Below, piece after piece: positions 1 through 7,389 of a stretch of DNA of 38,430 nt. This stretch comes from Sphingomonas sp. (lineage in GTDB: Bacteria; Pseudomonadota; Alphaproteobacteria; Sphingomonadales; Sphingomonadaceae). The translations under genes and the position numbers were made by a program. The stretch covers positions 1 to 38,430 of the forward strand of contig JABDNH010000023.1 of NCBI GenBank assembly GCA_013001055.1. The letters run 5' to 3'. Each line of letters begins with the position of its first letter. The stretch's first letter is position 1. Under the pieces are notes generated by a model, which ran no database searches, was not told the origin of the DNA, and saw nothing but the letters and a program-made list of their open reading frames with translations.

Positions 1-1914
1 CGCCCCTTCCTTGCGGGCGACTTCGTCACCACCGACAGCGGCACCGGGCTCGTCCATATGGCGCCCGATCATGGCGAGGACGATTTCGACCTGTGCAAGG
101 CGCACGGCATCAATCCTGAATTCGCGGTGATGGCCGACGGGCGCTATCGCGACGATTGGGAATGGCTCGGCGGGGACGATGAGCGCCGCCGCAGCGTGAT
201 CAACAAGCCGTTCAACTCGCCCGAAGGCCCGATCTGTTCGGACCTGCGCGAGGCAGGCGCGCTGCTTTCGGCCAGCGCCGATTATTCGCACAGCTATCCG
301 CATAGCTGGCGATCCAAGGCCAAGGTCATCTATCGCTGCACCCCGCAATGGTTCATCGCCATTGACCGCCATCTCCACCATCTCGACCCCAAGACGCGTG
401 CCGAGGAACGGTGGGAAGACGAAGGTGGCGAGACCAACGATAATGGCCATGTCGTCGACGACTTCCCGACGCTGCGCGAAACCGCGCTGGAGGAAATCGA
501 CCGCGTGCGCTTCGTCCCCGAAAAAGGCCGCCGCCGCATCCAGTCGATGGTCGAAGGCCGTCCCGACTGGTTGATCAGCCGCCAGCGCGCTTGGGGCGTC
601 CCCATCGCGCTGTTCGTCGAGCGTAAGACGGGCGAGCTGCTGGTCGACAAGGCGGTCAACGAACGCATCGTCGCCGCCATGCGCGAAGAAGGCGTCGAGG
701 CCTGGGACGAATCCCGCGCCGGCGAATATCTCGGTGAGGGTCGCGACCCCGACGACTATGAAATGGTCACCGACATTCTCGACGTCTGGTTCGACAGCGG
801 CTCGACCCATGCCTTCGTATTGGAAAGCGGCGACTGGCCCGACCAGCGCTGGCCCGCCGACCTCTATCTCGAAGGCTCTGACCAGCATCGCGGCTGGTTC
901 CAGTCCTCGCTCCTCGAAAGCTGCGGGACGCGGGGCCGCGCTCCCTATGAGGCCGTCCTCACCCATGGCTTCAGCATGGACGCCAAGGGCAAGAAAATGT
1001 CGAAGAGCCTCGGCAATACGGTCGATCCATTGAAGGTGATGGAGCAGTACGGCGCCGACATCATCCGCCTGTGGGCACTTTCGGTCGACTATACCGAGGA
1101 TCACCGCATCGGTGACGAAATCCTCAAGGGCGTCGCCGACCAGTATCGCCGCCTGCGCAACACCTTCCGCTACCTGCTCGGCGCGCTCGACGGCTTCAGC
1201 GATGCCGAAAAGGTCGAGCATGGCGATATGCCCGAGCTCGAGCGTTACATGCTCGACCGGCTCAAACGGCTCGATACGAAGCTGCGCCAGGCAATCGAGG
1301 ATTTCGACTATAACAGCTACACGCGCGCGTTGGTCGATTTCGCCAACGAGGACCTGTCGGCCTTCTTCTTCGATATCCGCAAGGACTGCCTCTATTGCGA
1401 CGATCCCGACGGGCTCAAGCGCAAAAGCTACCGCACCGTCCTCGACGTGCTGTTCCACCAGATGGTGCGCTACGCCGCCCCGGTGCTGGTGTTCACTGCT
1501 GAAGAAGTGTGGGGCACACGCTATCCCGACGCTGGCAGTGTGCACCTGCTGGAGCTGGACGACCTTCCCGAGATGTGGCTCGACGAGGGTCTGGCCAAAC
1601 GATGGACGGAGCTCCGCGTTTTGCGCGAGAAAGTGAACGAAGCAATCGAACCAATGCGAGCTGAGAAGCTGATTCGTTCTAGTCTCCAAGCCGAAGTACA
1701 TCTCTCAGACATCGAAGCGATGCTCAGAGACTATTATGATCGTGACGATCTAGCCGAAGTGTTCATTACCTCCAGAGTGCATTTCGAGAAGGGAACTGAT
1801 CCCATTGAAATCGCGGTTACCGACAACGCAAAATGCGGCCGCTGCTGGCGCCACCTTCCCGAAGTGAAGGAAGACGGCGACCTGTGTGATCGCTGCGCCG
1901 AGGTCGTCGAATGA
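1..1914 (+). CDS. ileS: Isoleucyl-tRNA synthetase, 3' part (5' end outside window)
   Basis: Class I aminoacyl-tRNA synthetase that charges tRNA-Ile in the cytoplasm. The reading frame is open from base 1 with no start, so about 637 C-terminal residues are present and the HIGH region lies outside. The KMSKS signature (KKMSKS) is encoded at 991-1008. The anticodon-binding domain follows, and two Cys pairs near the end (CGRC, CDRC) form the C-terminal zinc-binding domain seen in bacterial IleRS. The stop overlaps the lspA start as ATGA; the ileS-lspA pair is a common bacterial arrangement. Roughly 1620-1820 uses AGA, CTA and TCT codons that the rest of the gene avoids (see findings). Confidence 0.97.
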   Translation, partial: RPFLAGDFVTTDSGTGLVHMAPDHGEDDFDLCKAHGINPEFAVMADGRYRDDWEWLGGDDERRRSVINKPFNSPEGPICSDLREAGALLSASADYSHSYPHSWRSKAKVIYRCTPQWFIAIDRHLHHLDPKTRAEERWEDEGGETNDNGHVVDDFPTLRETALEEIDRVRFVPEKGRRRIQSMVEGRPDWLISRQRAWGVPIALFVERKTGELLVDKAVNERIVAAMREEGVEAWDESRAGEYLGEGRDPDDYEMVTDILDVWFDSGSTHAFVLESGDWPDQRWPADLYLEGSDQHRGWFQSSLLESCGTRGRAPYEAVLTHGFSMDAKGKKMSKSLGNTVDPLKVMEQYGADIIRLWALSVDYTEDHRIGDEILKGVADQYRRLRNTFRYLLGALDGFSDAEKVEHGDMPELERYMLDRLKRLDTKLRQAIEDFDYNSYTRALVDFANEDLSAFFFDIRKDCLYCDDPDGLKRKSYRTVLDVLFHQMVRYAAPVLVFTAEEVWGTRYPDAGSVHLLELDDLPEMWLDEGLAKRWTELRVLREKVNEAIEPMRAEKLIRSSLQAEVHLSDIEAMLRDYYDRDDLAEVFITSRVHFEKGTDPIEIAVTDNAKCGRCWRHLPEVKEDGDLCDRCAEVVE

Positions 1915-2402
1915 ACCTGCGCGCGGCGTATCTGTTCGCCATCCTCATCTTCGTTGCCGACCAGGTCACCAAGTGGATGATCATCAATCCGCTCGACCTC
2001 TACAACGTCCGCAACATCGAGCTGCTGCCCTTCTTCGACCTCACATGGGTCGAAAATCGCGGCATTTCGATGGGGTTGTTGCAGGCCGATAGCGAGCTAG
2101 GGCGCTGGATGCTGACCGGCGCGACGGCGCTGATCGCGGCAGGCGTCGGCTACTGGATCACCAGGGAAGAGCATCGCTGGGACCGCATCGGGCTCGCGAT
2201 GATTCTGGGCGGTGCGCTGGGAAATATCGTCGATCGGGTGCGATTTGGCTATGTGGTAGACTTTCTCGACCTGCATTTCGGCACGTTTCGTCCCTTTTTC
2301 GTCTTCAACATTGCCGACGCAGCGATTAGCGTAGGTGTCGTTATATTATTGATCCGGGCCTTTTTCTTCGCGAGCGGCCCCAAGGAGAATGAACATGCAT
2401 AA
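1911..2402 (+). CDS. lspA: Lipoprotein signal peptidase (signal peptidase II)
   Basis: Inner-membrane aspartyl protease that removes signal peptides from diacylated prolipoproteins. The 163-residue product has the usual family length and four hydrophobic segments. The two catalytic Asp motifs are visible: NIVDR with Asp108 and FNIAD with Asp136. The start overlaps the ileS stop by ATGA, indicating translational coupling. The 3' end overlaps the start of the next gene, itself a predicted lipoprotein and so a likely substrate. Confidence 0.97.
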   Translation: MNLRAAYLFAILIFVADQVTKWMIINPLDLYNVRNIELLPFFDLTWVENRGISMGLLQADSELGRWMLTGATALIAAGVGYWITREEHRWDRIGLAMILGGALGNIVDRVRFGYVVDFLDLHFGTFRPFFVFNIADAAISVGVVILLIRAFFFASGPKENEHA

Positions 2403-2784
2403 GGCCCTGATCCTACTGGCTCCGCTGGCACTGGCTGCCTGCGGCAGTGGCGGCTCGCTCGATGAATTCGCCGTGCAGCGCAACGCGCCGCTGGTGATCC
2501 CGCCCGATTACACGCTGACGCCGCCGGCAGCAGGGACCGTGTCGTCGAGCGCGCAGTCGAGCCAGTCGCAGGCAATCGAAGCGCTCTTCGGCGGCGCAGC
2601 ACCGCGCGCGGCCAGCGAACGCGCCGTAATCGACGCCGCCGGCGAAGGCGGCGGCACGATCGGCACGCGCAGCCAGGCCGGCGATCCCGAAACGCGCGTC
2701 GTCGACAAGGGCGCCGATACCTCGACCATCATTGCCGCGCCGGAAACCGACACGCAGACGTCGTCGAGCGATACGCCGCAATGA
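2395..2784 (+). CDS. DUF3035 lipoprotein, BamF-like
   Basis: Predicted outer-membrane lipoprotein of 129 residues. The first 16 residues form a lipoprotein signal with lipobox LAAC (Cys16). Next comes the DUF3035 hallmark, a DEFAV segment leading to PLVIPPDYTL, then a low-complexity Ser/Ala/Thr-rich tail. In alphaproteobacteria this family includes BamF, a subunit of the beta-barrel assembly complex; the role here is inferred from that. I chose the ATG at 2395 because AAGGAG sits 7 bases upstream, while the ATG at 2389 is only one base from it. The gene overlaps lspA by 8 bases. Confidence 0.85.
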   Translation: MHKALILLAPLALAACGSGGSLDEFAVQRNAPLVIPPDYTLTPPAAGTVSSSAQSSQSQAIEALFGGAAPRAASERAVIDAAGEGGGTIGTRSQAGDPETRVVDKGADTSTIIAAPETDTQTSSSDTPQ

Positions 2785-2812
2785 GGATCAAAGGCTGACT
2801 GGGGGCAAAAGC

Positions 2813-3361
2813 ATGGCGCAGGACGGAATCCAGACAAAACTGGTCGATCTCGAAAGCCAGCTCGATCGCGCGAAAAAGCGGCTGGAGGACGGGCTCGACC
2901 TGGTCAACCAGGCGCAGACTGCGCTTGCGGATATCCAGAGCCAGGTGCTCGGTTCGCCCACATCGGTGACCCAGGAGGATAGCGACGAAGCCGCTAGCCA
3001 GATGCTCACCAGCCTGAAGGCGCAAGGCAACGAAATGCCCGAAACGCTGTGCGACGGGCGCATGGCGGTCGATCCGATGCAGCGCCTCATCCGCATCGAC
3101 GGCAATCCCATCGGCATCACCGAAATGGAGTATCGCGTGCTCGAACTGCTCGCTTACGCGCGCAACAACGTCGTCACGCGCAACATGCTCTTGAAGCATC
3201 TCTATCGCCGTTCCGACGACCAGCCGCAGCCCAAGATCATCGATGTTTTCATTTCCAAGCTGCGCAAGAAACTCCGCTCGGCATCGGGGGGTGCGGAATT
3301 CATCGAGACGATCCCGCAGCGTGGCTGGATCCTGCGCGACGCGGACAGTCTCGAAAATTAA
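2813..3361 (+). CDS. Receiver-less winged-helix regulator with CtrA-like DNA-binding domain
   Basis: Probable transcriptional regulator of 182 residues. The N-terminal third is heptad-like (a KLVDLESQLDRAKKRL stretch), suggesting a coiled coil rather than a receiver domain. The C-terminal ~100 residues are an OmpR/PhoB-type winged helix: ITEMEYRVLELLA, then KIIDVFISKLRKKL, then IETIPQRGWILRD. This resembles the DNA-binding half of the cell-cycle regulator CtrA, especially the recognition-helix block. No phospho-acceptor Asp domain is present. The start at 2813 is preceded by GGGGGC; a longer in-frame upstream reading is Arg-rich and overlaps the previous gene, so I rejected it. Target genes are unknown. 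Confidence 0.8.
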   Translation: MAQDGIQTKLVDLESQLDRAKKRLEDGLDLVNQAQTALADIQSQVLGSPTSVTQEDSDEAASQMLTSLKAQGNEMPETLCDGRMAVDPMQRLIRIDGNPIGITEMEYRVLELLAYARNNVVTRNMLLKHLYRRSDDQPQPKIIDVFISKLRKKLRSASGGAEFIETIPQRGWILRDADSLEN

Positions 3362-3408
3362 ATCCGCCGCGTAACGTTTCGTTTACCATCGCTCTTTAGG
3401 CCGGAAGC

Positions 3409-3726
3409 ATGATCAGCTTCCTAACCACCGAGCCACGTGCCCCGCAGCACGATCCTTACACCGAAGCACTCGACCGTCTTGGCGCCTTGCGCGCCAGTGT
3501 AGAGGCGATCGACCCGGACAATCTGGAAGTGCGCGATATGCCCGGCCAGGTGCCGAGCGCATCGGCGGCCGACAAGCTCGCATATGCCGAAGCGATGGAA
3601 GCCGCGGCCCGCGACGGCCTGGCCGCGATTACGCTCGCCGCCCGCGTCGATGGCAAGCGCGCCACCACGCTGGCAGACAACCTGCGCGCCACCGGCGTCG
3701 ATCTGCACCGCATCCTCAGCCTGTAA
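3409..3726 (+). CDS. Hypothetical protein, 105 aa
   Basis: I do not recognise a family. The product is small, mainly helical and Ala/Asp-rich, without a signal peptide or membrane segment. The ATG at 3409 follows AGGCCGGAAGC, giving a GGAAG ribosome site. It sits 47 bases after the CtrA-like regulator on the same strand and may be cotranscribed with it. Its codon use matches its neighbours, which supports a real gene. The end lies 4 bases from the convergent sseA stop, leaving no room for a terminator hairpin. Confidence 0.65.
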   Translation: MISFLTTEPRAPQHDPYTEALDRLGALRASVEAIDPDNLEVRDMPGQVPSASAADKLAYAEAMEAAARDGLAAITLAARVDGKRATTLADNLRATGVDLHRILSL

Positions 3727-3730
3727 AGGC

Positions 3731-4549
3731 CTAGCCCTTCTCCTTGGGTGTCGCGGGGTCCGCGCCCCATTCCGCCCAGCTGCCATCGTAAAGCCGCGTG
3801 TCGCGGTTGCCGAGCAGGCGCGCTGCAAAGATCAGCCCGCACGCAGTAACGCCTGACCCGCAGGTTGCCGTAAACGGCTTGTCCGGATCGATGCCTGCTT
3901 CCTCAAAAACCCGCGCGAGCGCAGCGCCCGTTTTGTAGGTGCCATCCTCTTCGTAAAGCGATGCATAGGGCACATTTCTTGCCCCCGGTATGTGGCCCGC
4001 GGCCATGCCTTCGCGCGGTTCAGGGGTGCTGCCATTGAACCGTTCGCTGCCACGCGCATCGACAATCAGGCGGCTGGCCATCACGTCCTGCTTCTCGACG
4101 ACCTTCGTGCCTGCTACCGCATTGAACGTGGCCGGGACGATCACGGGTTCGCCGCTTTCGATCGCGCGGCGTTCGCGCTGCCATTTTGGCAGGCCGCCAT
4201 CGAGGATTGCGACATATTGCGCGCCATAATGGCGCAGCGTGAACCAGCCGCGCGCTGCACTGTGGAACGGGCTCGCGTCGTAAACGACGATGCGATCATC
4301 GCGTTTTAACCCGAGCGCGCCGAGCATTGCCCCGGCTTGCGACGCAGGCGGCAGCATATGCGGTGCCATTTTCTCGGGATCGGCGATTTCCTTGATGTCC
4401 ATGAAGACGGCCCCCGGAATGTGCGCTTCGAGATATTCGGCGCGCGCATCGCGTTCGCTGGTCGGCAGGTGAAAGCTTGCATCGACAATTCTGAGATCGG
4501 GTTCTCCCAGATGTTCGGCCAGCCACTTGGTGGTCACCAATTCGTCCAT
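3731..4549 (-). CDS. sseA: Thiosulfate/3-mercaptopyruvate sulfurtransferase
   Basis: Two-domain rhodanese of 272 residues that transfers sulfur from 3-mercaptopyruvate or thiosulfate to acceptors such as cyanide or thioredoxin. The inactive N-terminal rhodanese domain spans about residues 5-125. The catalytic C-terminal domain has its active loop at CGSGVTAC, with Cys230 as nucleophile; the Gly-Ser-Gly-Val-Thr loop favours the mercaptopyruvate type. I set the start at 4549 because GGAGAG lies about 5 bases upstream and the family usually begins shortly before this TxWLxxHL block. A longer in-frame extension to 4657 is Arg-rich and unlikely. Confidence 0.93.
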   Translation of the reverse strand: MDELVTTKWLAEHLGEPDLRIVDASFHLPTSERDARAEYLEAHIPGAVFMDIKEIADPEKMAPHMLPPASQAGAMLGALGLKRDDRIVVYDASPFHSAARGWFTLRHYGAQYVAILDGGLPKWQRERRAIESGEPVIVPATFNAVAGTKVVEKQDVMASRLIVDARGSERFNGSTPEPREGMAAGHIPGARNVPYASLYEEDGTYKTGAALARVFEEAGIDPDKPFTATCGSGVTACGLIFAARLLGNRDTRLYDGSWAEWGADPATPKEKG

Positions 4550-4657
4550 CACCGCTCTCCCTCGATGGTGCGTCATGGTGGCGCGCTTGCCCCGAAACGT
4601 CAAAGGGGAAGCGCGGCCATGCCGGGCTCCCCCTGTGAGCGTCTGTGCTGGGGTCAA

Positions 4658-4885
4658 TCAGTCTTGCGCCTGGAGCTCCGACCCCAGTTTCAGGACTTCG
4701 TCGCCATCTTCCTGCTTGATGAGGTAGGCGGGATTATCCTCGCTACCATCACGCGTGACCTCGTTGCCCTGCAGGGTGCGCGTGACCTCGCGTTCGAAAC
4801 GTTCTTCGATCTGGCCTTTCGCGGTGCCATTTCCCCAGTCCCATTTGACATGCTGGTTGGTCTGGAAACTGTTGGAATTGCTAAT
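4658..4885 (-). CDS. DUF2945 (Hva1 TUDOR-like) protein with apparent ATT start
   Basis: Small 75-residue protein of the DUF2945 / hypervirulence-associated TUDOR family. The visible pattern is HVKWDWGNGTAKG, then a VTRTLQGNEVTRDGSEDNPAYLI block, then EDGDEVLKLGSEL. Molecular function is not established. No ATG, GTG, TTG or CTG occurs in frame upstream back to beyond 4990. A strong AAAGGAG (4892-4898) lies 6 bases before ATT at 4883-4885, which encodes the position where relatives have Met followed by Ser. ATC at 4886-4888 is a poorer alternative at 3-base spacing. sseA lies downstream on the same strand. Confidence 0.8.
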   Translation of the reverse strand: MSNSNSFQTNQHVKWDWGNGTAKGQIEERFEREVTRTLQGNEVTRDGSEDNPAYLIKQEDGDEVLKLGSELQAQD

Positions 4886-5005
4886 GATTTTCTCCTTTGT
4901 CTTGATGAATGCATGAGATCGGGCGAGCGTTCCGGCCGGTGCGGCAAGTGGGCCGCGAGAAGACGGGATATTTGCTTGCTCTGCGCGCGCTGCTAGAGCG
5001 CCGCC

Positions 5006-5452
5006 ATGGAACCCAAATATCTTGGCCAGGACAGTCCGCTGCCCGCATCGCCCGATGAGGCGGCACTAGACTATGTCCCCAACCCGCGTGCGGGCGAGCT
5101 TTACCTTGTGCGCTTTACCGCGCCCGAATTCACCTCGCTCTGCCCGGTCACCGCGCAGCCCGATTTCGCACATCTCGTGATCGACTATGCGCCGGGCGAA
5201 ACCATCGTCGAATCCAAGAGCCTAAAGCTTTTCCTCGGCAGCTTTCGCAACCACCAGGCCTTCCATGAGGATTGCACGGTGGGCATCGGCAAGCGTCTGG
5301 CCGACGAAATGAAGCCAAAGTGGCTGCGTATCGGCGGCTACTGGTATCCGCGCGGTGGCATTCCGATCGACGTTTTCTGGCAGACCGGCGCACCGCCCGA
5401 AGGATTATGGCTGCCCGACCAGGGCGTCGCCGGCTATCGCGGCCGCGGCTAG
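5006..5452 (+). CDS. queF: NADPH-dependent 7-cyano-7-deazaguanine (preQ0) reductase
   Basis: Reduces preQ0 to preQ1 in queuosine tRNA-modification biosynthesis. The 148-residue length matches the short unimodular QueF type. Catalytic Cys46 lies in [13 protein letters not shown] with Asp53, and the QueF signature [15 protein letters not shown] starts at Glu69. The gene is divergent from the DUF2945 gene across 120 bases in which I saw no riboswitch. Its TAG stop shares the tetramer CTAG (5449-5452) with the stop of the convergent NTF2-like gene. Confidence 0.96.
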   Translation: MEPKYLGQDSPLPASPDEAALDYVPNPRAGELYLVRFTAPEFTSLCPVTAQPDFAHLVIDYAPGETIVESKSLKLFLGSFRNHQAFHEDCTVGIGKRLADEMKPKWLRIGGYWYPRGGIPIDVFWQTGAPPEGLWLPDQGVAGYRGRG

Positions 5453-5841
5453 CGTTCGATCTCGACGCCGTGGGGCACCGGCGACGAATGCCGCCGGACG
5501 ACCTGCCACTGGCCATCATTGTCTACCCACACATCGGTCAGCAGCACGCGCTCATCGATCAGCTGGCCGAGATAGCGCACTTGCCATGTCGCATCGATCG
5601 TGCCCACCATCACGGCGTCAAACTGTTCACAATCCATGACCGTCACATCGAGGCTGGCGATATCCATCTTTTTGAGCGCTTCGATCCAGCCATCGAGATC
5701 GACCGCGACACTGCCGGAAGGACGGATACCCACGAGCTTGAAGTGCGGGTGAATGAGGCGCCGCAGCGACGCCTCGTCCTTGGCGAGCAGCGCTTCGCGC
5801 CACTCGCGTTCAAGCGTCTGGATGGTGACCGCGTCCGCCAT
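5449..5841 (-). CDS. NTF2-like (SnoaL/DUF4440) family protein
   Basis: A 130-residue protein with the cone-shaped NTF2 fold inferred from its pattern: an N-terminal helix ([23 protein letters not shown]), a central [14 protein letters not shown] segment, then beta strands ending in [16 protein letters not shown]. Such proteins range from small-molecule isomerases to ligand-binding domains, and the substrate cannot be assigned. The ATG directly abuts the stop of the upstream DUF853 ATPase gene (TAG then ATG), so the two are probably translated from one transcript. Confidence 0.8.
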   Translation of the reverse strand: MADAVTIQTLEREWREALLAKDEASLRRLIHPHFKLVGIRPSGSVAVDLDGWIEALKKMDIASLDVTVMDCEQFDAVMVGTIDATWQVRYLGQLIDERVLLTDVWVDNDGQWQVVRRHSSPVPHGVEIER

Positions 5842-7353
5842 CTACCGCTTCAGGCTGCCCAGGATACCGCGGATGATCGCGTTGCCGATCTGCCGGCCAA
5901 AGGATGACCCGATCGAGCGGGCCGCCGAGCTGGCCATTTTCTCAGCGCTCGACTGGCGGCGTCGCCCTGACGAGCGGCGCCGGGTCGATGACTTCGCTTT
6001 CTTGGCCGCTTCTTTCTCGGCCGCCTCGCGCTGTTCCTGCTCGGCCGCCGCTTCGGCCGCCTTCGCGGCGCGATCGGCAAGCAACTCTTCCGCACTCACC
6101 CGATCGACCAATTCGTCGTAGCGCGAGCCCACCGCGTCCGATGCGATCACCGCGGCGCGTTCCGCCTTGGTCAGCGGCCCGGCACGTGCGCGCGGCGGTT
6201 TCATCAGCACCCGTTCGACCGGGATAGGCGCGCCCTTGCGATCGAGCGTCGAGACCAATGCTTCGCCGATGCGCAGCTGGGTGATGACCGTTTCGACGTC
6301 GACGTCAGGGTTGGTACGGAACGTCTCGGCCGCCGCCTTGACGGCCCTTTGGTCGCGCGGCGTAAAGGCGCGCAGCGCGTGCTGGACCCGGTTACCCAGT
6401 TGGCCTGCCACATCGTCGGGAATGTCGATCGGATTCTGCGTGATGAAGAAGACGCCGACGCCCTTCGAGCGAATGAGGCGCACCACCTGTTCGACCTTGT
6501 CCATCAGCGCCTTGGGCGCATCGTCGAACAGCAGGTGGGCCTCATCGAAGAAAAAGACGAGCTTGGGCTTGTCGGGATCGCCAACCTCGGGAAGCGTCTC
6601 GAACAATTCGGACAGCAGCCACAGCAGGAAGGTCGCGTAGAGGCGCGGGCTCGCCATCAGCTTGTCCGCGGCGAGGATGTTGATGACGCCCCTGCCTTCC
6701 TCGTCGGTAGCGATGAAGTCTTCCAGCTTCAGCGCGGGTTCGCCGAAAAACATGTCGCCGCCTTGGCTGCGCAATTGCAGCAGCTTGCGCTGGATCGCCC
6801 CGACGCTGGCGGTCGTGACATTGCCATATTCGAGGCTGAGTTCCTTGCGGCGTTCGCCGATATGGCCGAGCATCGATTGCAGGTCATCGAGGTCGAGCAG
6901 CAGCAGTCCTTCGGCATCGGCGACATGGAAGGCAATGGTCAGCACGCCCTCCTGCGTATCGGTCAACTCCATCAACCGTGACAACAGCAGCGGCCCCATC
7001 TCGGTGACAGTGGTGCGTACCGGATGCCCCTGCTTGCCGAACAGGTCCCAGAACTGCACCGGGAAAGCGGTATAGCTATAATCGTCGTAACCGATTTCCT
7101 GCGCACGCTCGGTGAAGGGTTTGTGCAACTTGTGCGTCGGCGACCCCGCCATCGCGAGGCCCGCCAGGTCGCTCTTCACGTCGGAAACGAAACAGGGCAC
7201 GCCGGCCTCTGAAAAGCCCTCGGCGATGCCCTGCAACGAGATGGTCTTACCGGTGCCGGTCGCGCCCGCGATCAGCCCGTGACGATTGGCCTGGTCGAGC
7301 CGCATATATTGCGCCTCGCCATCGGCCGTCCCTAGAAAAATGCCCTCATCCAT
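5842..7353 (-). CDS. HerA-like DUF853 ATPase (YjgR family)
   Basis: A 503-residue P-loop ATPase of the FtsK/HerA superfamily. Walker A GATGTGKT is at residues 30-37, very close to the N terminus as is usual for DUF853. Walker B appears as KLVFFFDEAHLLFDD near mid-protein, followed by the sensor segment GVGVFFITQNPIDIP. The C-terminal quarter is an Ala/Glu/Lys-rich helical stretch followed by a basic tail (SSTRRRSSGRRRQSS). Function in vivo is poorly known; DNA translocation is inferred from the superfamily. A perfect hairpin lies 3 bases upstream of the start and no ribosome site is visible. Confidence 0.92.
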   Translation of the reverse strand: MDEGIFLGTADGEAQYMRLDQANRHGLIAGATGTGKTISLQGIAEGFSEAGVPCFVSDVKSDLAGLAMAGSPTHKLHKPFTERAQEIGYDDYSYTAFPVQFWDLFGKQGHPVRTTVTEMGPLLLSRLMELTDTQEGVLTIAFHVADAEGLLLLDLDDLQSMLGHIGERRKELSLEYGNVTTASVGAIQRKLLQLRSQGGDMFFGEPALKLEDFIATDEEGRGVINILAADKLMASPRLYATFLLWLLSELFETLPEVGDPDKPKLVFFFDEAHLLFDDAPKALMDKVEQVVRLIRSKGVGVFFITQNPIDIPDDVAGQLGNRVQHALRAFTPRDQRAVKAAAETFRTNPDVDVETVITQLRIGEALVSTLDRKGAPIPVERVLMKPPRARAGPLTKAERAAVIASDAVGSRYDELVDRVSAEELLADRAAKAAEAAAEQEQREAAEKEAAKKAKSSTRRRSSGRRRQSSAEKMASSAARSIGSSFGRQIGNAIIRGILGSLKR

Positions 7354-7355
7354 GC

Positions 7356-7378
7356 GGGCCAGCCTAGATGGCTGGCCC
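7356..7378 (-). terminator. Hairpin between htrA and the DUF853 gene
   Basis: A perfect 9-bp inverted repeat, GGGCCAGCC (7356-7364) and GGCTGGCCC (7370-7378), has a 5-base loop. In the transcribed (minus) direction it follows the htrA stop by about 11 bases and ends 2 bases before the DUF853 ATG. There is no immediate U tract, so it may be a weak terminator or attenuating hairpin rather than a classic intrinsic terminator. Confidence 0.5.
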
Positions 7379-7389
7379 TGAATGGCAAG

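Noticed and set aside
4886-5005. Possible preQ1 riboswitch before queF
   Set aside because: No preQ1 aptamer pattern (C-rich loop with A-rich tail near the ribosome site) is visible in the 120-base gap.
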